Notes: generated by a model from the letters alone, not told the origin. A stretch of 48,370 nt of DNA from Pseudomonadota bacterium (GCA_020161655.1 JAIUPC010000023.1:80231-128600), one strand, 5' to 3'. Shown: positions 35,131 to 46,564, counted from the first letter of the stretch. Numbers and translations: made by a program.

Positions 35131-35205
35131 TGGTGGGCGGTACTGGGATCGAACCAGTGGCCACTACGATGTCAACGTAGTGCTCTACCGCTGAGCTAAC
35201 CGCCC
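35131..35205 (-). tRNA. tRNA-Val(GAC)
   Basis: On the minus strand this 75-base gene folds as a cloverleaf: acceptor GGGCGGT/ACCGCCC, D-arm GCTC-AGCGGTA-GAGC, anticodon arm CTACG-TTGACAT-CGTAG and T-arm ACTGG-TTCGATC-CCAGT. The anticodon GAC reads valine codons GUC and GUU. The terminal CCA is encoded (35131-35133 on the complement). A terminator follows at once. Confidence 0.96.
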
Positions 35206-35331
35206 GTTCCGTCAACGATTCCGCCGGTTCCAAAGTATTGGAACGCGGCAGGCCCCGCGTCAGTCCCGCGGTCTATAAAAGGAGTCGCTGGCGCTTTCAA
35301 GGGGTTTCGGGAATGGCGTATTTGCTCTTAT

Positions 35332-35343
35332 AGTTCGCGAACT
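35332..35343. promoter_or_regulatory. 12-bp palindrome just upstream of the amidohydrolase gene
   Basis: AGTTCGCGAACT is perfectly symmetric and lies 14 bases before the start codon, abutting the GGAGGA binding site. A protein bound here could block translation or transcription; its identity is unknown. Confidence 0.35.
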
Positions 35344-35356
35344 GGAGGACGATTGC

Positions 35357-36220
35357 ATGGCGCCGTTGCCTTTTGACCTGAGCATACCGGCCGAACGCCG
35401 GACAAGCGTCATCTTTTCGTCCCCGCACAGTGGCCGCGACTATCCGCATGGATTCCTCCGCAACAGCATCCTGGACGAGCGCACGATACGGTCCTCGGAG
35501 GATGCTTTCGTCGACGATCTTCTCGATTCCGTGCCGGGCTTTGGCGCGCCGCTTCTGGCCGCGCGCTGCCCGCGCGCCTATGTCGACCTGAACCGCGGGC
35601 CGGATGAGCTTGACCCGGCGGTGATCGACGGGCTCAGGCCTGCCGGCTACAACCCGCGCGTCTCTTCCGGCCTTGGGGTCATTCCTCGTGTCGTTGCGGG
35701 CGGCAAGCCGATCTATCGCAACAAGCTCAGCCCCGACGAGGTGATGACGCGGATCGACGGTTGCTGGACGCCCTATCACGATTGCCTCAAGGAGCTGATC
35801 GCGGAAAGCCGGTCGCTCTTTGGCGAGGCGATCCTAGTCGACATGCATTCGATGCCGCATGAGGCGGTCGATTCCATCGTGCAGGCCGGCGCGCGGCGGC
35901 CCGAGATCATCCTTGGCGACCGTTTCGGTGCGGCGGCGGCGGGCCATGTCGTCGACCGGATCGAGGAAGCCTTCGTGGCGGCGGGGTTCCGCACGCTGAG
36001 GAATGCGCCCTTTGCCGGAGCCTATATCGCCCAGACCTATGGCCGCCCGACCGCCGGCACGCATGTGGTGCAGATCGAGATCGACCGCGCGCTTTACATG
36101 AACGAGCGGGAAATCCGGCCGAACGGCAATTACAAGGGTTTCAAGAAGACCCTGTCCGGCATTCTGGGTGAGATCGCGGCCATTGGCCGGCCGCGCACCA
36201 TGCTCGCCGCCGCCGAATAG
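35357..36220 (+). CDS. N-formylglutamate amidohydrolase family protein
   Basis: This 287-residue cytoplasmic hydrolase resembles HutG-type N-formylglutamate deformylases of histidine breakdown: FSSPHSGRDYP (N-terminal His motif), YVDLNRGPDELD, and LVDMHSMPHE, which carry the probable metal-binding residues. GTHVVQIEIDRALYMNE is the usual C-terminal motif. No other hut genes are near, and many family members have other amide substrates, so the substrate is uncertain. The start at 35357 has CTGGAGGA before it. Its stop abuts the dinB stop with no gap between convergent genes. Confidence 0.9.
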   Translation: MAPLPFDLSIPAERRTSVIFSSPHSGRDYPHGFLRNSILDERTIRSSEDAFVDDLLDSVPGFGAPLLAARCPRAYVDLNRGPDELDPAVIDGLRPAGYNPRVSSGLGVIPRVVAGGKPIYRNKLSPDEVMTRIDGCWTPYHDCLKELIAESRSLFGEAILVDMHSMPHEAVDSIVQAGARRPEIILGDRFGAAAAGHVVDRIEEAFVAAGFRTLRNAPFAGAYIAQTYGRPTAGTHVVQIEIDRALYMNEREIRPNGNYKGFKKTLSGILGEIAAIGRPRTMLAAAE

Positions 36221-37474
36221 TCACCTGAGCGCACGCCCCTTTCTGATGGCATCCGCACCGAAGCGGGCGCGAATCGCGTCCGTGGCGCGTTCGGCACCGG
36301 CGCGGCGCCTGGCGTCGGGGTCGAGAAGGTCTGGCGTCAGGTCGGCGGCCTCGGCCGGGCAGATGTCCGAGAGGCCGACACCGATCAGCCGGTAGGCGTC
36401 GCGCCCGCCGACATGGGCCAGAAGTCCGGCGCTTTCGCGGTAGAGCCGGTCGGCCATCTGCGTCGGTTCGCGCAAGGAATGGCGGCGGGTGACAAGGCTG
36501 AAATCGGCGCGCTTCAGCTTCAGCGTTACCGTCCGCCCGGCCAGACCCTTGGCCTTGGCGCGGTCGGTCACGCGTTCCGCGAGACGCCAGATATGGCCGT
36601 CGAGCAGGTCGCGGTCGGAGGTATCCTCATCAAAGGTGGTCTCCGCCGAGATCGACTTCATCGGCTCATGCGGGTTGACGCGGCGGTGATCCTCGCCGCG
36701 CGCCAGGTGCCAGAGCCTCTCGCCGATCTGGCCGAAGCGGTGGATCAGGTCCTTGCGGTCCCAGCGGGCGAGGTCGTCGAAGGTGCGGATGCCGACCGCT
36801 TCCAGCTGCGCCTGCGAGGCGGCGCCGACGCCCCAGATCATGCGCACGGGCTTGCCTTTCAGGAAGGCGGCGGTGTCGGCGCGGCCGATCACCGAAAAGC
36901 CGCGCGGCTTGTCGAGGTCGGAGGCGATCTTGGCCAGGAACTTGTTGTGCGACAGGCCGACGGAGCCGGTCAGGCCGATCTCTTCCTCCATCCGCTTCAG
37001 GAGCCGGGCGAGAAGGACGACGGGCGGGGCGCGGTGCAGCCGTTCGGTGCCGGTGAGGTCAAGGAAGGCCTCGTCGAGCGACAAGGGCTCGATCACCGGG
37101 GTCAGTTCGTCCATGAGCGCGCGGATCTGGCGCGAGACGGCGGCGTAATGGCTGTGCCGGGGCTTGACCACGATGGCCTCGGGGCAAAGCTTCAGGGCCT
37201 GGAACATCGGCATGGCCGAGCGCACGCCCTTGATCCGGGCGAGGTAGCAGCAGGTCGAGACCACGCCGCGCCTTTCGCCGCCGACGATGACGGGAACGGG
37301 GCGCAGGTCCGGATTGTCGCGCTTTTCGACGCTGGCATAGAAGGCGTCGCAATCCATATGGGCGATGGAAAGCGTCAGAAGCTCAGGATGGCTGAGGACG
37401 CGCGGCGACCGGCAGGCCGGGCAGCGGGGGCCGGTCTCGAAGGTCGTCAGGCAATCGCGGCAGAGGGCGGGCAT
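36221..37474 (-). CDS. dinB: DNA polymerase IV (DinB) with N-terminal zinc finger
   Basis: This 417-residue Y-family polymerase copies damaged DNA. The catalytic acids are Asp41 and Asp43 (HMDCDAFYASVE) with Asp134/Glu135 in SLDEAFLD. The thumb and little-finger parts (WGVGAASQAQLEAVGI, KSISAETTFDED, TVTLKLKRADFS) are complete. The first 21 residues have four Cys (5, 8, 18 and 21) in a CxxC-x9-CxxC pattern, a zinc ribbon not found in E. coli DinB but seen in some alphaproteobacterial DinB proteins. A C-terminal clamp-binding motif (QLxLF) was not seen. It starts near 37474. Confidence 0.93.
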   Translation of the reverse strand: MPALCRDCLTTFETGPRCPACRSPRVLSHPELLTLSIAHMDCDAFYASVEKRDNPDLRPVPVIVGGERRGVVSTCCYLARIKGVRSAMPMFQALKLCPEAIVVKPRHSHYAAVSRQIRALMDELTPVIEPLSLDEAFLDLTGTERLHRAPPVVLLARLLKRMEEEIGLTGSVGLSHNKFLAKIASDLDKPRGFSVIGRADTAAFLKGKPVRMIWGVGAASQAQLEAVGIRTFDDLARWDRKDLIHRFGQIGERLWHLARGEDHRRVNPHEPMKSISAETTFDEDTSDRDLLDGHIWRLAERVTDRAKAKGLAGRTVTLKLKRADFSLVTRRHSLREPTQMADRLYRESAGLLAHVGGRDAYRLIGVGLSDICPAEAADLTPDLLDPDARRRAGAERATDAIRARFGADAIRKGRALR

Positions 37475-37518
37475 GGCATGAGGATAGCCGAAGCCGCCGA
37501 GCCGCGGGAGGGGTGGCG

Positions 37519-38718
37519 TCAGAGCTTCAGCGTCAGCACTTCGATCGGGTCGGGAATGCCGCGGACCGGGAAGGTGCCGATGGCGGTGAAGTCATCGGGG
37601 CGGTCCGCGCGGCGGGCGAAATCGCCGGTGACGAGAACCGGGCAATCAACCTCGCGCGTCAACCCTTGCAGCCGCGCGGCGATGTTGACAACCGGGCCGA
37701 TCACCGTGAAGTCGAGCCGGTTGCGGGAACCGATGTTGCCGTAGCTGACCTCGCCCAGATGGATGCCGACGCCCTGATGCAGCTCCGGCAGGCCGCTGGT
37801 GAGGTTCTCGGCGTTCAGGGCAGCGAGGCGTTCCTGGCCCTCGCGCACCGCCGCGATCAGGTTCGTGCAGGCCTCGGGCTGATCGAGCGGGAAGATCGCC
37901 AGCATGCCGTCGCCCATGAATTTCAGGATCTCGCCGCCATGCCTCTCGATCGGGTCGGCGATGGCCTCGAAATAGGTGTTGAGGACGGCGATCACCTCAT
38001 CGCGCGGGCGTTCGGCAGTCATGTCGGTGAAGTGGCGCAGGTCGGAGATCATCGTCGCCGCTTCGATGGAAGAGCCAAGCCCGCGCCGGGTTTCGCCGGC
38101 AAGGATGCGCTGCGCGGCGATGGGGCCGACATAGGTCTCCATCAGGGTGCGGAGGACGATGTTCTTCGACCGGACCTCGGTCACGAGGGCGATGAGCGGG
38201 GTGATGCGGCGCAGGAAGGCAACTTCGGCCGGGGAGAAGCCCTGCGGTGCATCGGAGGAGAAGGTCAGGACGTGGAACTTGCCGAGCGTGTAGTGGATCG
38301 GCCAGACGACATAGTCGGTCAGCCCCTGTGCCTTCAGATCCTTGAGGACCGGGAAGTCGAACTGATCCTCGGCAAGGTCGAAAAGACGCCGGCGAATCTC
38401 GGTTGCGCCTTCGCGAATGCGGAGGATCGGGCTGTTCCGGTATCCTTCGATCGGGTCGTCGGAATAGGCGTGGGTAATGACCTCGACCTCTTCCACGCCC
38501 AGTTTCCAGATCAGCGTCGCCCCGAACCATTCGCGGTGCTGGGTATGCAGGTGCAGGGACAGACGGGCGACGGAGAGGCCCGCCCCCCGCAGGCGGCCAG
38601 CAAGCTCCACCAGAAGATTGTCGATGAAGCGCTCGCCATAGGTGTGGTTCAGGAGCCAGTCGAAGACTTCTTCGGCGGCCTGGTGCCGGAAGGTCGCGGG
38701 TGAGTTGATCTCGTTCAT
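37519..38718 (-). CDS. Class III adenylate/guanylate cyclase
   Basis: This protein of about 400 residues makes a cyclic nucleotide. The C-terminal cyclase domain (about 215-395) has both metal-binding acids: Asp in ISDLRHFTDM and Asp in KFMGDGMLAIF. The transition-state residues are in VVNIAARLQ (Asn and Arg). The N-terminal half (about 1-190) is a soluble regulatory region of a type found in rhizobial and rhodobacterial cyclases; its ligand is unknown. No membrane segment is visible. I chose ATG 38718; GTG 38730 (with a GGGGGA upstream) would add four residues. Preference for ATP over GTP was not determined. Confidence 0.9.
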   Translation of the reverse strand: MNEINSPATFRHQAAEEVFDWLLNHTYGERFIDNLLVELAGRLRGAGLSVARLSLHLHTQHREWFGATLIWKLGVEEVEVITHAYSDDPIEGYRNSPILRIREGATEIRRRLFDLAEDQFDFPVLKDLKAQGLTDYVVWPIHYTLGKFHVLTFSSDAPQGFSPAEVAFLRRITPLIALVTEVRSKNIVLRTLMETYVGPIAAQRILAGETRRGLGSSIEAATMISDLRHFTDMTAERPRDEVIAVLNTYFEAIADPIERHGGEILKFMGDGMLAIFPLDQPEACTNLIAAVREGQERLAALNAENLTSGLPELHQGVGIHLGEVSYGNIGSRNRLDFTVIGPVVNIAARLQGLTREVDCPVLVTGDFARRADRPDDFTAIGTFPVRGIPDPIEVLTLKL

Positions 38719-38893
38719 GGGCCGACTCACTCTTCCCCCTGTGGCGCGTCCGTCAGATTTGGCGAGACGGCGACCGAATTCAATGCCTTGCCGATGAAAT
38801 CCGGGCAGGGTGGGGCTGCTTCGGCGCCGAAAGGCTTTTCAGGCCGCCAAGGCGCGGGCATAGTCGCCGCAACCAGAACTTTGGGGACACAAA

Positions 38894-39784
38894 TTGGATA
38901 ACCTGGATATCGAGCAGATCGTCGGCGGCAACGGCGTGATCCTTGCCATCGCCGTCTTCGTCATCATCTGCATCTACCTTGGCGTGCGGATTGTCCCGCA
39001 GTCGCAGAAATTCGTCATCGAGCGGTTCGGGCGGTTGCGCGCGGTGCTTGGGCCCGGGATCAACTTCATCGTGCCTTTCCTCGATCGCGTGGCGCACAAG
39101 ATCTCGATCCTCGAACGGCAGCTGCCGAATGCGACCCAGGATGCGATCACGACCGACAACGTGCTGGTGAAGGTGGAAACCTCGGTCTTCTACCGCATCA
39201 CCGAGCCGGAAAAGACCGTCTACCGCATCCGCGATGTCGATGGCGCCATCGCCACGACCGTCGCCGGCATCGTCCGGTCCGAGATCGGCAAGATGGAACT
39301 GGATCAGGTCCAGTCCAACCGTGCCCAGCTTATCTCGCAGGTGCGCGAGCAGGTCGCGGCGATGGTCGATGACTGGGGCATCGAGGTGACGCGGGCCGAG
39401 GTCCTGGACGTGAACCTCGACGAGGCGACGCGGGCGGCGATGCTCCAGCAGCTGAACGCCGAACGGGCGCGGCGGGCGCAGGTGACCGAGGCCGAGGGCA
39501 AGAAGCGGTCGGTTGAACTGGCGGCGGATGCCGACCTTTACGCCGCCCAGCAGCAGGCCAAGGCAAGACGGGTCACGGCCGAGGCCGAGGCTTTCGCGAC
39601 CTCGGTGATCGCCGAGGCGATCCAGAAGAACGGGCTTGAGGCGGCGCAGTATCAGGTCGCCGTTCGGCAGGTCGAAGCCCTTGAGGCGGTCGCAACCGGT
39701 GCTGGCAAGCAGACGGTGATCCTGCCGGCGAACGCCCTCGAAGCATTCGGGGATGCGTTCAGGATGTTCAAGGGGCGGGCGTGA
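38894..39784 (+). CDS. SPFH/Band 7 (stomatin-like) membrane protein
   Basis: This 296-residue protein has one N-terminal membrane segment (about residues 13-33) and a Band 7 domain beginning IVPQSQKFVIERFGRLRAVLGPGINFIVPFLD, followed by a coiled coil rich in Ala/Glu/Arg (about 180-240). Such proteins form large membrane ring complexes linked to membrane organisation or protease control. The TTG start at 38894 is supported by GGGGA six bases upstream and gives the normal length. It overlaps the NfeD-like gene, as is standard for SPFH/NfeD pairs. Confidence 0.92.
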   Translation: MDNLDIEQIVGGNGVILAIAVFVIICIYLGVRIVPQSQKFVIERFGRLRAVLGPGINFIVPFLDRVAHKISILERQLPNATQDAITTDNVLVKVETSVFYRITEPEKTVYRIRDVDGAIATTVAGIVRSEIGKMELDQVQSNRAQLISQVREQVAAMVDDWGIEVTRAEVLDVNLDEATRAAMLQQLNAERARRAQVTEAEGKKRSVELAADADLYAAQQQAKARRVTAEAEAFATSVIAEAIQKNGLEAAQYQVAVRQVEALEAVATGAGKQTVILPANALEAFGDAFRMFKGRA

Positions 39785-40059
39785 TGGCGTTCTGGCAGGA
39801 ATGGTGGATCTGGATGCTGGCAGGCGCCGTGCTCGCCATCATGGAGGTGCTGATCCCCGGCTTCATCCTTCTTGGCTTTGCCATCGGCGCGGGGCTGACC
39901 GGCGGGCTGATCTGGCTTGGCGTGCTTGGGGCTTCATTCGGCACGATCCTTCTGGTCTTTGCCTTTGTCTCGATCATTGCCTGGCTGGTGCTCAGGCGGC
40001 TGGTGGGTGTGCGGCGCGGTCAGGTGAAGGTCTGGGACCGCGATATCAACGAAGGCTGA
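39784..40059 (+). CDS. NfeD-family membrane protein
   Basis: This 91-residue short NfeD protein has two or three hydrophobic segments (WIWMLAGAVLAIMEVLIPGFILLGFAIGAG, then GGLIWLGVLGASFGTILLVFAFVSIIAW) and a short C-terminal tail. It lacks the soluble OB-fold that longer NfeD proteins have. It works with the SPFH protein encoded just before it. ATG 39784 overlaps the stop of that gene (TGATG); a GTG at 39781 is an alternative. A short CGCCC/GGGCG hairpin with TTT lies right after the stop. Confidence 0.9.
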   Translation: MAFWQEWWIWMLAGAVLAIMEVLIPGFILLGFAIGAGLTGGLIWLGVLGASFGTILLVFAFVSIIAWLVLRRLVGVRRGQVKVWDRDINEG

Positions 40060-40196
40060 CGCCCGGTGATGGGCGGGTTTCTGCAACTCTGGGCTGTTTT
40101 GTTCGGCGGGTCTGAGCCGGCGGGTAGAATTGCGACTCGCGCCCGGCGCCCTGATTTCCCATGCTTGGGGGAATCACGATCGGCACGGAGAGGCAT

Positions 40197-40418
40197 ATGT
40201 CCAGACAGGCAGCGAAGCGGGGTTTCGACCCTTCGCGCGGCGGGTCGCGTCGGCGGAACCGGCCGGGCAAGCCAAGGGAATCGGGTAGTTTCCTCACGAC
40301 CTTTGCCCTGATCGTCGCGGCGGGGACATTGGCGCTGTGGCTCATCGACCGTCCCGGCAAGGTTGAGCGTACCGGCATCGAGCCGCCACCGACGGCCCGC
40401 AATTCGGATGCCGGATAG
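40197..40418 (+). CDS. Small single-span membrane protein of unknown function
   Basis: This 73-residue protein begins with a basic, Arg/Gly-rich stretch (SRQAAKRGFDPSRGGSRRRNRPGKPRE) and has one hydrophobic segment (FLTTFALIVAAGTLALWLI). It probably spans the inner membrane once with a cytoplasmic basic tail. GAGAGG precedes ATG 40197 by four bases. It is followed closely by the convergent pyrF. I know no function for it. Confidence 0.6.
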   Translation: MSRQAAKRGFDPSRGGSRRRNRPGKPRESGSFLTTFALIVAAGTLALWLIDRPGKVERTGIEPPPTARNSDAG

Positions 40419-40424
40419 GCGGCC

Positions 40425-41126
40425 TCAAGCGGAGAGTTCGGCGATGATGGCGGCAGCAGCGGCGGCGGGATCGGGGGCGGCCCAGACCGGGCGGCCGACG
40501 ACGATATGGTCGGCGCCATCGGCGATGGCGCGCGCCGGTGTCGCGACCCGCTTCTGATCGCCAAGCGCGGCGCCCGCCGGACGGACCCCGGGAGTCACGA
40601 TCAGGCGGCCCTTCGCTTCCGGCAGGGCACGGATCGCCCGCGCCTCTTGCGGCGAGGCGATGACGCCGTCGGCACCGGCGGCCAGCGCGCGGCGTGCGCG
40701 TTCGGTGACGATGTCGGGAACATCGCCCTGCTGGATCAGCGCCGCATCAAGATCGGCGCGGTCGAGCGAGGTGAGGATGGTGACGGCGAGGATCTTCAGA
40801 TCCTTCCCGGCGGCACCCTCCTTGGCGGCGCGGACCACGTTCGGATCGCCGTGGACGGTCAGGAAATCGAGGTCATAGCGGGCGATGCTGCGCACCGCCG
40901 CCTCGATGGTCGCGCCGATGTCGAAGAGCTTCATGTCAAGGAAGATGCGCTTGCCGTGGTCCTGCTTCAGCTCATTCGCCAGGGCGAGGCCGCCGCCGGT
41001 GAGCATCCCGAGGCCAATCTTGTAGAAGCTGACGCTGTCGCCGAGACGGTTCGCCAGGTCGAGACCGGCCAGCGCGTTCGGCACATCGAGGGCGACAATC
41101 AGGCGGTCATCGGCGCGGATGGTCAT
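40425..41126 (-). CDS. pyrF: Orotidine 5'-phosphate decarboxylase
   Basis: This 233-residue TIM-barrel enzyme makes UMP, the last step of pyrimidine synthesis. The catalytic Asp-Lys-Asp array is in FLDMKLFDIG, and the phosphate-binding loop region is in VTPGVRPAG and AIADGADHIVVGRPVWAAPDP. Length is normal. It starts 90 bases from the divergent cutC. The genes around it are unrelated, as is usual for pyrF. Confidence 0.97.
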   Translation of the reverse strand: MTIRADDRLIVALDVPNALAGLDLANRLGDSVSFYKIGLGMLTGGGLALANELKQDHGKRIFLDMKLFDIGATIEAAVRSIARYDLDFLTVHGDPNVVRAAKEGAAGKDLKILAVTILTSLDRADLDAALIQQGDVPDIVTERARRALAAGADGVIASPQEARAIRALPEAKGRLIVTPGVRPAGAALGDQKRVATPARAIADGADHIVVGRPVWAAPDPAAAAAAIIAELSA

Positions 41127-41216
41127 CGGCGGCGTCCCCTATCGTTTCGCGCAGGGGTTTGCGGATTTGGCGCGCGGCTGTCAAGGTTCGCGGGCGAAGC
41201 GATGAAAGGATGCCTG

Positions 41217-41927
41217 ATGAAACTGGAAGTCTGCGTGGACAGCGTCGAGGGGATGATTGCGGCGGCGATGGCGGGTGCCGACCGGATCGAGCTTTGCTCG
41301 GCGCTGGAAGTGGGCGGTCTGACGCCCTCTGCCGGGCAGATGGCGCGGGCGATGGAGCTGGCGGTTCCGGTCCATGCGCTGATCCGGTCGCGGGCCGGCG
41401 ACTTCTGCTTTTCGGCAGACGAAGTGGCGACGATGGTCGCGGACATCAGGGCGGCGCGGCAGATCGGGCTGGCCGGCGTGGTGATCGGCGCGGCGGGCGA
41501 TGACGGGCGGCTGGACCAGCGTGCCTTGGCGGCGATGCGCGAGGCGGCGGGTCCGATGAGCGTGACGCTGCACCGGGTCTTCGACCTCGTCCCCGATTTC
41601 GCGGAAGCGGTGGAAACGGCGGTGGAGCTTGGCTGCAATCGCATCCTGACCTCGGGCGGGGCGGTCGGGGCGCCGGAGGGGACGGAAGCCATCGCGCGCA
41701 TCTGCGATCTGGCGGCGGGCCGCATCGGCATCATGCCCGGGGCGGGCATCACCTCGGCCAATGTCGGCGCGTTCCTGACGAAGGTGCGCGTGGATGAGGT
41801 GCATTCCGCCTGTGGCAAGCTTCGGCCCATGGACGCACGGGCGGTGGCGATGGATTTCTGCCATGCGGAGCGGCTGGAGACGGACGCGGACGAGGTGCGG
41901 GCGCTGAAATCAGCACTTCGGGCGTAA
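41217..41927 (+). CDS. cutC: CutC family protein
   Basis: This 236-residue TIM-barrel protein opens KLEVCVDSVEGMIAAAMAGADRIELCSALEVGGLTPSAG, the standard CutC N-terminus. The LHRVFDLVPDF and RILTSGGA segments are conserved in the family. Copper handling has been assigned to CutC from early genetics, but the direct biochemical role is unproven. ATG 41217 has AAGGA about seven bases upstream; an ATG at 41202 is less likely. Two small genes of unknown function follow. Confidence 0.93.
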   Translation: MKLEVCVDSVEGMIAAAMAGADRIELCSALEVGGLTPSAGQMARAMELAVPVHALIRSRAGDFCFSADEVATMVADIRAARQIGLAGVVIGAAGDDGRLDQRALAAMREAAGPMSVTLHRVFDLVPDFAEAVETAVELGCNRILTSGGAVGAPEGTEAIARICDLAAGRIGIMPGAGITSANVGAFLTKVRVDEVHSACGKLRPMDARAVAMDFCHAERLETDADEVRALKSALRA

Positions 41928-42103
41928 TGGAGCGGGAACGCCGGCGGGGTCCGTCCGGTTCCTTGCGAAATTTCGGGGCGGCGGGAACCCGCATGGTCCC
42001 AACCCCGGTTTCGGCCAGCTTTGGCCGGGAAAATTTCATCGTCTTGAACGGTTTATGATGCGCCCCACCTCTGAGGCAGGATGGCTTCAGAAAGGAGCAC
42101 ACC

Positions 42104-42451
42104 ATGAACAACGAGCAACCTGTGTCCGGCCGCTCCTCTTACGAGCCGGCCCCTGGCCGGGAGATGCAGCACCGGGAAGGCAGCAGCTGGAAGATCCTGA
42201 TCGCGGTTGCAGCGATCATCGCGGTGATCCTCGCGGCGCTGTGGTTCGGGTCGGGGACCGACAACAGACAGGCGCCCGAGCAGCCGGCAGCGATTGCGCC
42301 GGCTGATCCTTCGGCGATGCCCGAGACTGATCCGGTCGCACCTGCCGATCCTGCGGCCCCGGCGCCAGATGCGGCGGCCCCCGTGACCGATCCGGCGCAG
42401 CCTGCGCCGAGCGATACGGGCAGCGCGCCTGCGCCTGTGACCAACCAGTAA
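42104..42451 (+). CDS. Small membrane-anchored protein with Pro/Ala-rich tail
   Basis: This 115-residue protein has a short N-terminus, one membrane segment (WKILIAVAAIIAVILAALWF, about 29-48) and a periplasmic tail of 65 residues rich in Pro, Ala, Asp and Glu with PADP-like repeats. Such a tail suggests an extended spacer across the periplasm. AAAGGAG is seven bases upstream of ATG 42104. Function is unknown. A large GC stem-loop lies 43 bases after the stop. Confidence 0.65.
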   Translation: MNNEQPVSGRSSYEPAPGREMQHREGSSWKILIAVAAIIAVILAALWFGSGTDNRQAPEQPAAIAPADPSAMPETDPVAPADPAAPAPDAAAPVTDPAQPAPSDTGSAPAPVTNQ

Positions 42452-42493
42452 CCGTCCGCGACCAGCCACCACCGCGAATCGGACGGTTGGAGA

Positions 42494-42517
42494 GGCCGGG
42501 CGAGTTCTCGCCCGGCC
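42494..42517. terminator. Large GC stem-loop, probable terminator
   Basis: GGCCGGGCGAG (42494-42504) and CTCGCCCGGCC (42507-42517) are perfect complements around TT. It separates the small membrane gene from the opposite-strand small ORF. No T-tract is present, so efficiency as an intrinsic terminator is uncertain. Confidence 0.65.
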
Positions 42518-42544
42518 GATCCATGTGCCGGTGCCCCCGGAAGG

Positions 42545-42691
42545 TCAGTGCCGCCGGAAGGCGGAGGGCATCCCGGACCGCCGCGGCAAGGCGCCCGTTT
42601 CGGTCAGATGCCGGAGTTGGCGCGGGTGCGGAGCGGCGAGGCCAAGGTAAAGGCCGGCGGCGTTCAGAAAGGTTCTGGCATGCTGGTTCAT
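42545..42691 (-). CDS. Candidate 48-residue protein
   Basis: A short frame encodes MNQHARTFLNAAGLYLGLAA, then PHPRQLRHLTETGALPRRSG and MPSAFRRH. It is preceded by GGAGAAG five bases before the ATG, a good ribosome binding site. The N-terminal half could form an amphipathic helix and the C-terminal part is basic. No family was recognised. It lies in the 429-base gap between the small membrane gene and clpB, which otherwise holds only the stem-loop and the clpB leader. Expression and conservation are unproven. Confidence 0.45.
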   Translation of the reverse strand: MNQHARTFLNAAGLYLGLAAPHPRQLRHLTETGALPRRSGMPSAFRRH

Positions 42692-42880
42692 CGACGCTTC
42701 TCCGTTAAGGTTAAGGAGGATAAGGGCTGATTCCGGTTTCGAATTGGTTTCCTGCCGGGCGCTGCCGGAAACGCCTTGAATTCCCCCCGGACCATATCCA
42801 AGTCACTGCCAAGACCCGGGATGTGTCGTGCCGAAGCATGGGCGACCGAAGCGCCGGGGGCTAGCAAAGGAGAACTGCCG

Positions 42881-45496
<2,616 letters not shown>

Positions 45497-45517
45497 GGCG
45501 TCGGAAGTTGCGATATG

Positions 45518-45552
45518 GGGCCGCGCCTTTACCGGGCGCGGCCCGTTTCATT
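45518..45552 (+). terminator. Terminator after clpB
   Basis: GGGCCGCGCC (45518-45527) pairs with GGCGCGGCCC (45535-45544) around TTTACCG; GTTTCATTT follows. Confidence 0.85.
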
Positions 45553-45642
45553 TCGTTACAGCGCCGCCACCGAGACGTGAGGCAACTTTATTCGCCTGTG
45601 GATCGTATCCCCTGTAGCTTCGGCAGTATCGAAGGGGAGAGA

Positions 45643-46563
45643 ATGATGCGCCGCACCGCCAGCCGACTGACCTGGGCCGATGTCACGCCGAAGGCGGCGT
45701 TCCTCAACCGTCGATCGCTGATCGCGGGGGCGGCGGGGCTGGCGCTTGCCAGTCCGGCACTGGCGAAGCTGAGCTACGTGAAGTCGCGCTACTCGACCGA
45801 TGCCGCGCCGAACAGCTTCGAGGACATCACCAGCTACAACAACTTCTACGAATTCGGCCTTGGCAAGGAAGATCCCGCCGAGAATGCCGGCGCGCTGACG
45901 GTCGATCCGTGGTCGGTGGCGATCGACGGGCTGGTGGAGAAGCCGGGGAATTACGACCTCGCCGATCTTCTGAAGGGCGTGGCGCTGGAGGAACGGATCT
46001 ACCGTTTCCGCTGTGTCGAGGCCTGGTCGATGGTGGTGCCGTGGATCGGCTTCCCGCTGTCGCAGCTTCTTGACCGCGTCGGCGTTCAACCTGGCGGGAA
46101 GTATGTGGCGATGGAAACCCTCGTTCGGCCCAAAGAGATGCCGGGGCAGGCTTCGGCGATTCTCGACTGGCCCTACCGCGAGGGGCTGCGGCTCGACGAG
46201 GCGATGCATCCGCTGACGATTCTCGCGACCGGGCTCTATGGTGAGGAGATGCCGAAGCAGAACGGCGCGCCGATCCGGCTGGTGGTGCCGTGGAAATACG
46301 GCTTCAAGTCGATCAAGTCGGTGGTGCGGATCAGCCTGACCGACAAGGAGCCGCAGACCACCTGGAACATGCAGAACCCGAACGAATACGGCTTCTATTC
46401 CAACGTGAACCCGGAGATCGACCATCCGCGCTGGAGCCAGGCGACGGAACGGCGCATCGGCGCTGGCCTTTTCGGGGGACGGCAGCCGACGCTGATGTTC
46501 AACGGCTATGGCGACGAGGTGGCCGGGCTTTATGCCGGGCAGGATCTGGCGAAGGATTTCTGA
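45643..46563 (+). CDS. msrP: Protein-methionine-sulfoxide reductase catalytic subunit MsrP
   Basis: This 306-residue molybdenum enzyme reduces methionine sulfoxide in periplasmic proteins. A Tat-type signal ([20 protein letters not shown], residues 22-41) directs folded export. The molybdopterin-binding Cys is Cys124 in [11 protein letters not shown], and the family motifs [15 protein letters not shown] and [13 protein letters not shown] are present. Two start codons overlap (ATG 45643 and 45646); GGGGAG upstream favours 45646 slightly. MsrQ follows with a one-base gap. Confidence 0.95.
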   Translation: MMRRTASRLTWADVTPKAAFLNRRSLIAGAAGLALASPALAKLSYVKSRYSTDAAPNSFEDITSYNNFYEFGLGKEDPAENAGALTVDPWSVAIDGLVEKPGNYDLADLLKGVALEERIYRFRCVEAWSMVVPWIGFPLSQLLDRVGVQPGGKYVAMETLVRPKEMPGQASAILDWPYREGLRLDEAMHPLTILATGLYGEEMPKQNGAPIRLVVPWKYGFKSIKSVVRISLTDKEPQTTWNMQNPNEYGFYSNVNPEIDHPRWSQATERRIGAGLFGGRQPTLMFNGYGDEVAGLYAGQDLAKDF

Positions 46564-46564
46564 G

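Noticed and set aside
41935-42022. GGAAC...GGTT pairs that resemble general stress (EcfG-type) promoters before the small membrane gene
   Set aside because: Spacers are off or the -10 part is GGTT rather than CGTT, and this family of organisms generally lacks the EcfG system.
42774-42798. Possible heat-shock (RpoH) promoter before clpB: CTTGAA and CCATAT
   Set aside because: The spacing is only about 11 bases between the two and shorter than in known RpoH promoters, so I did not annotate it despite the suggestive location.
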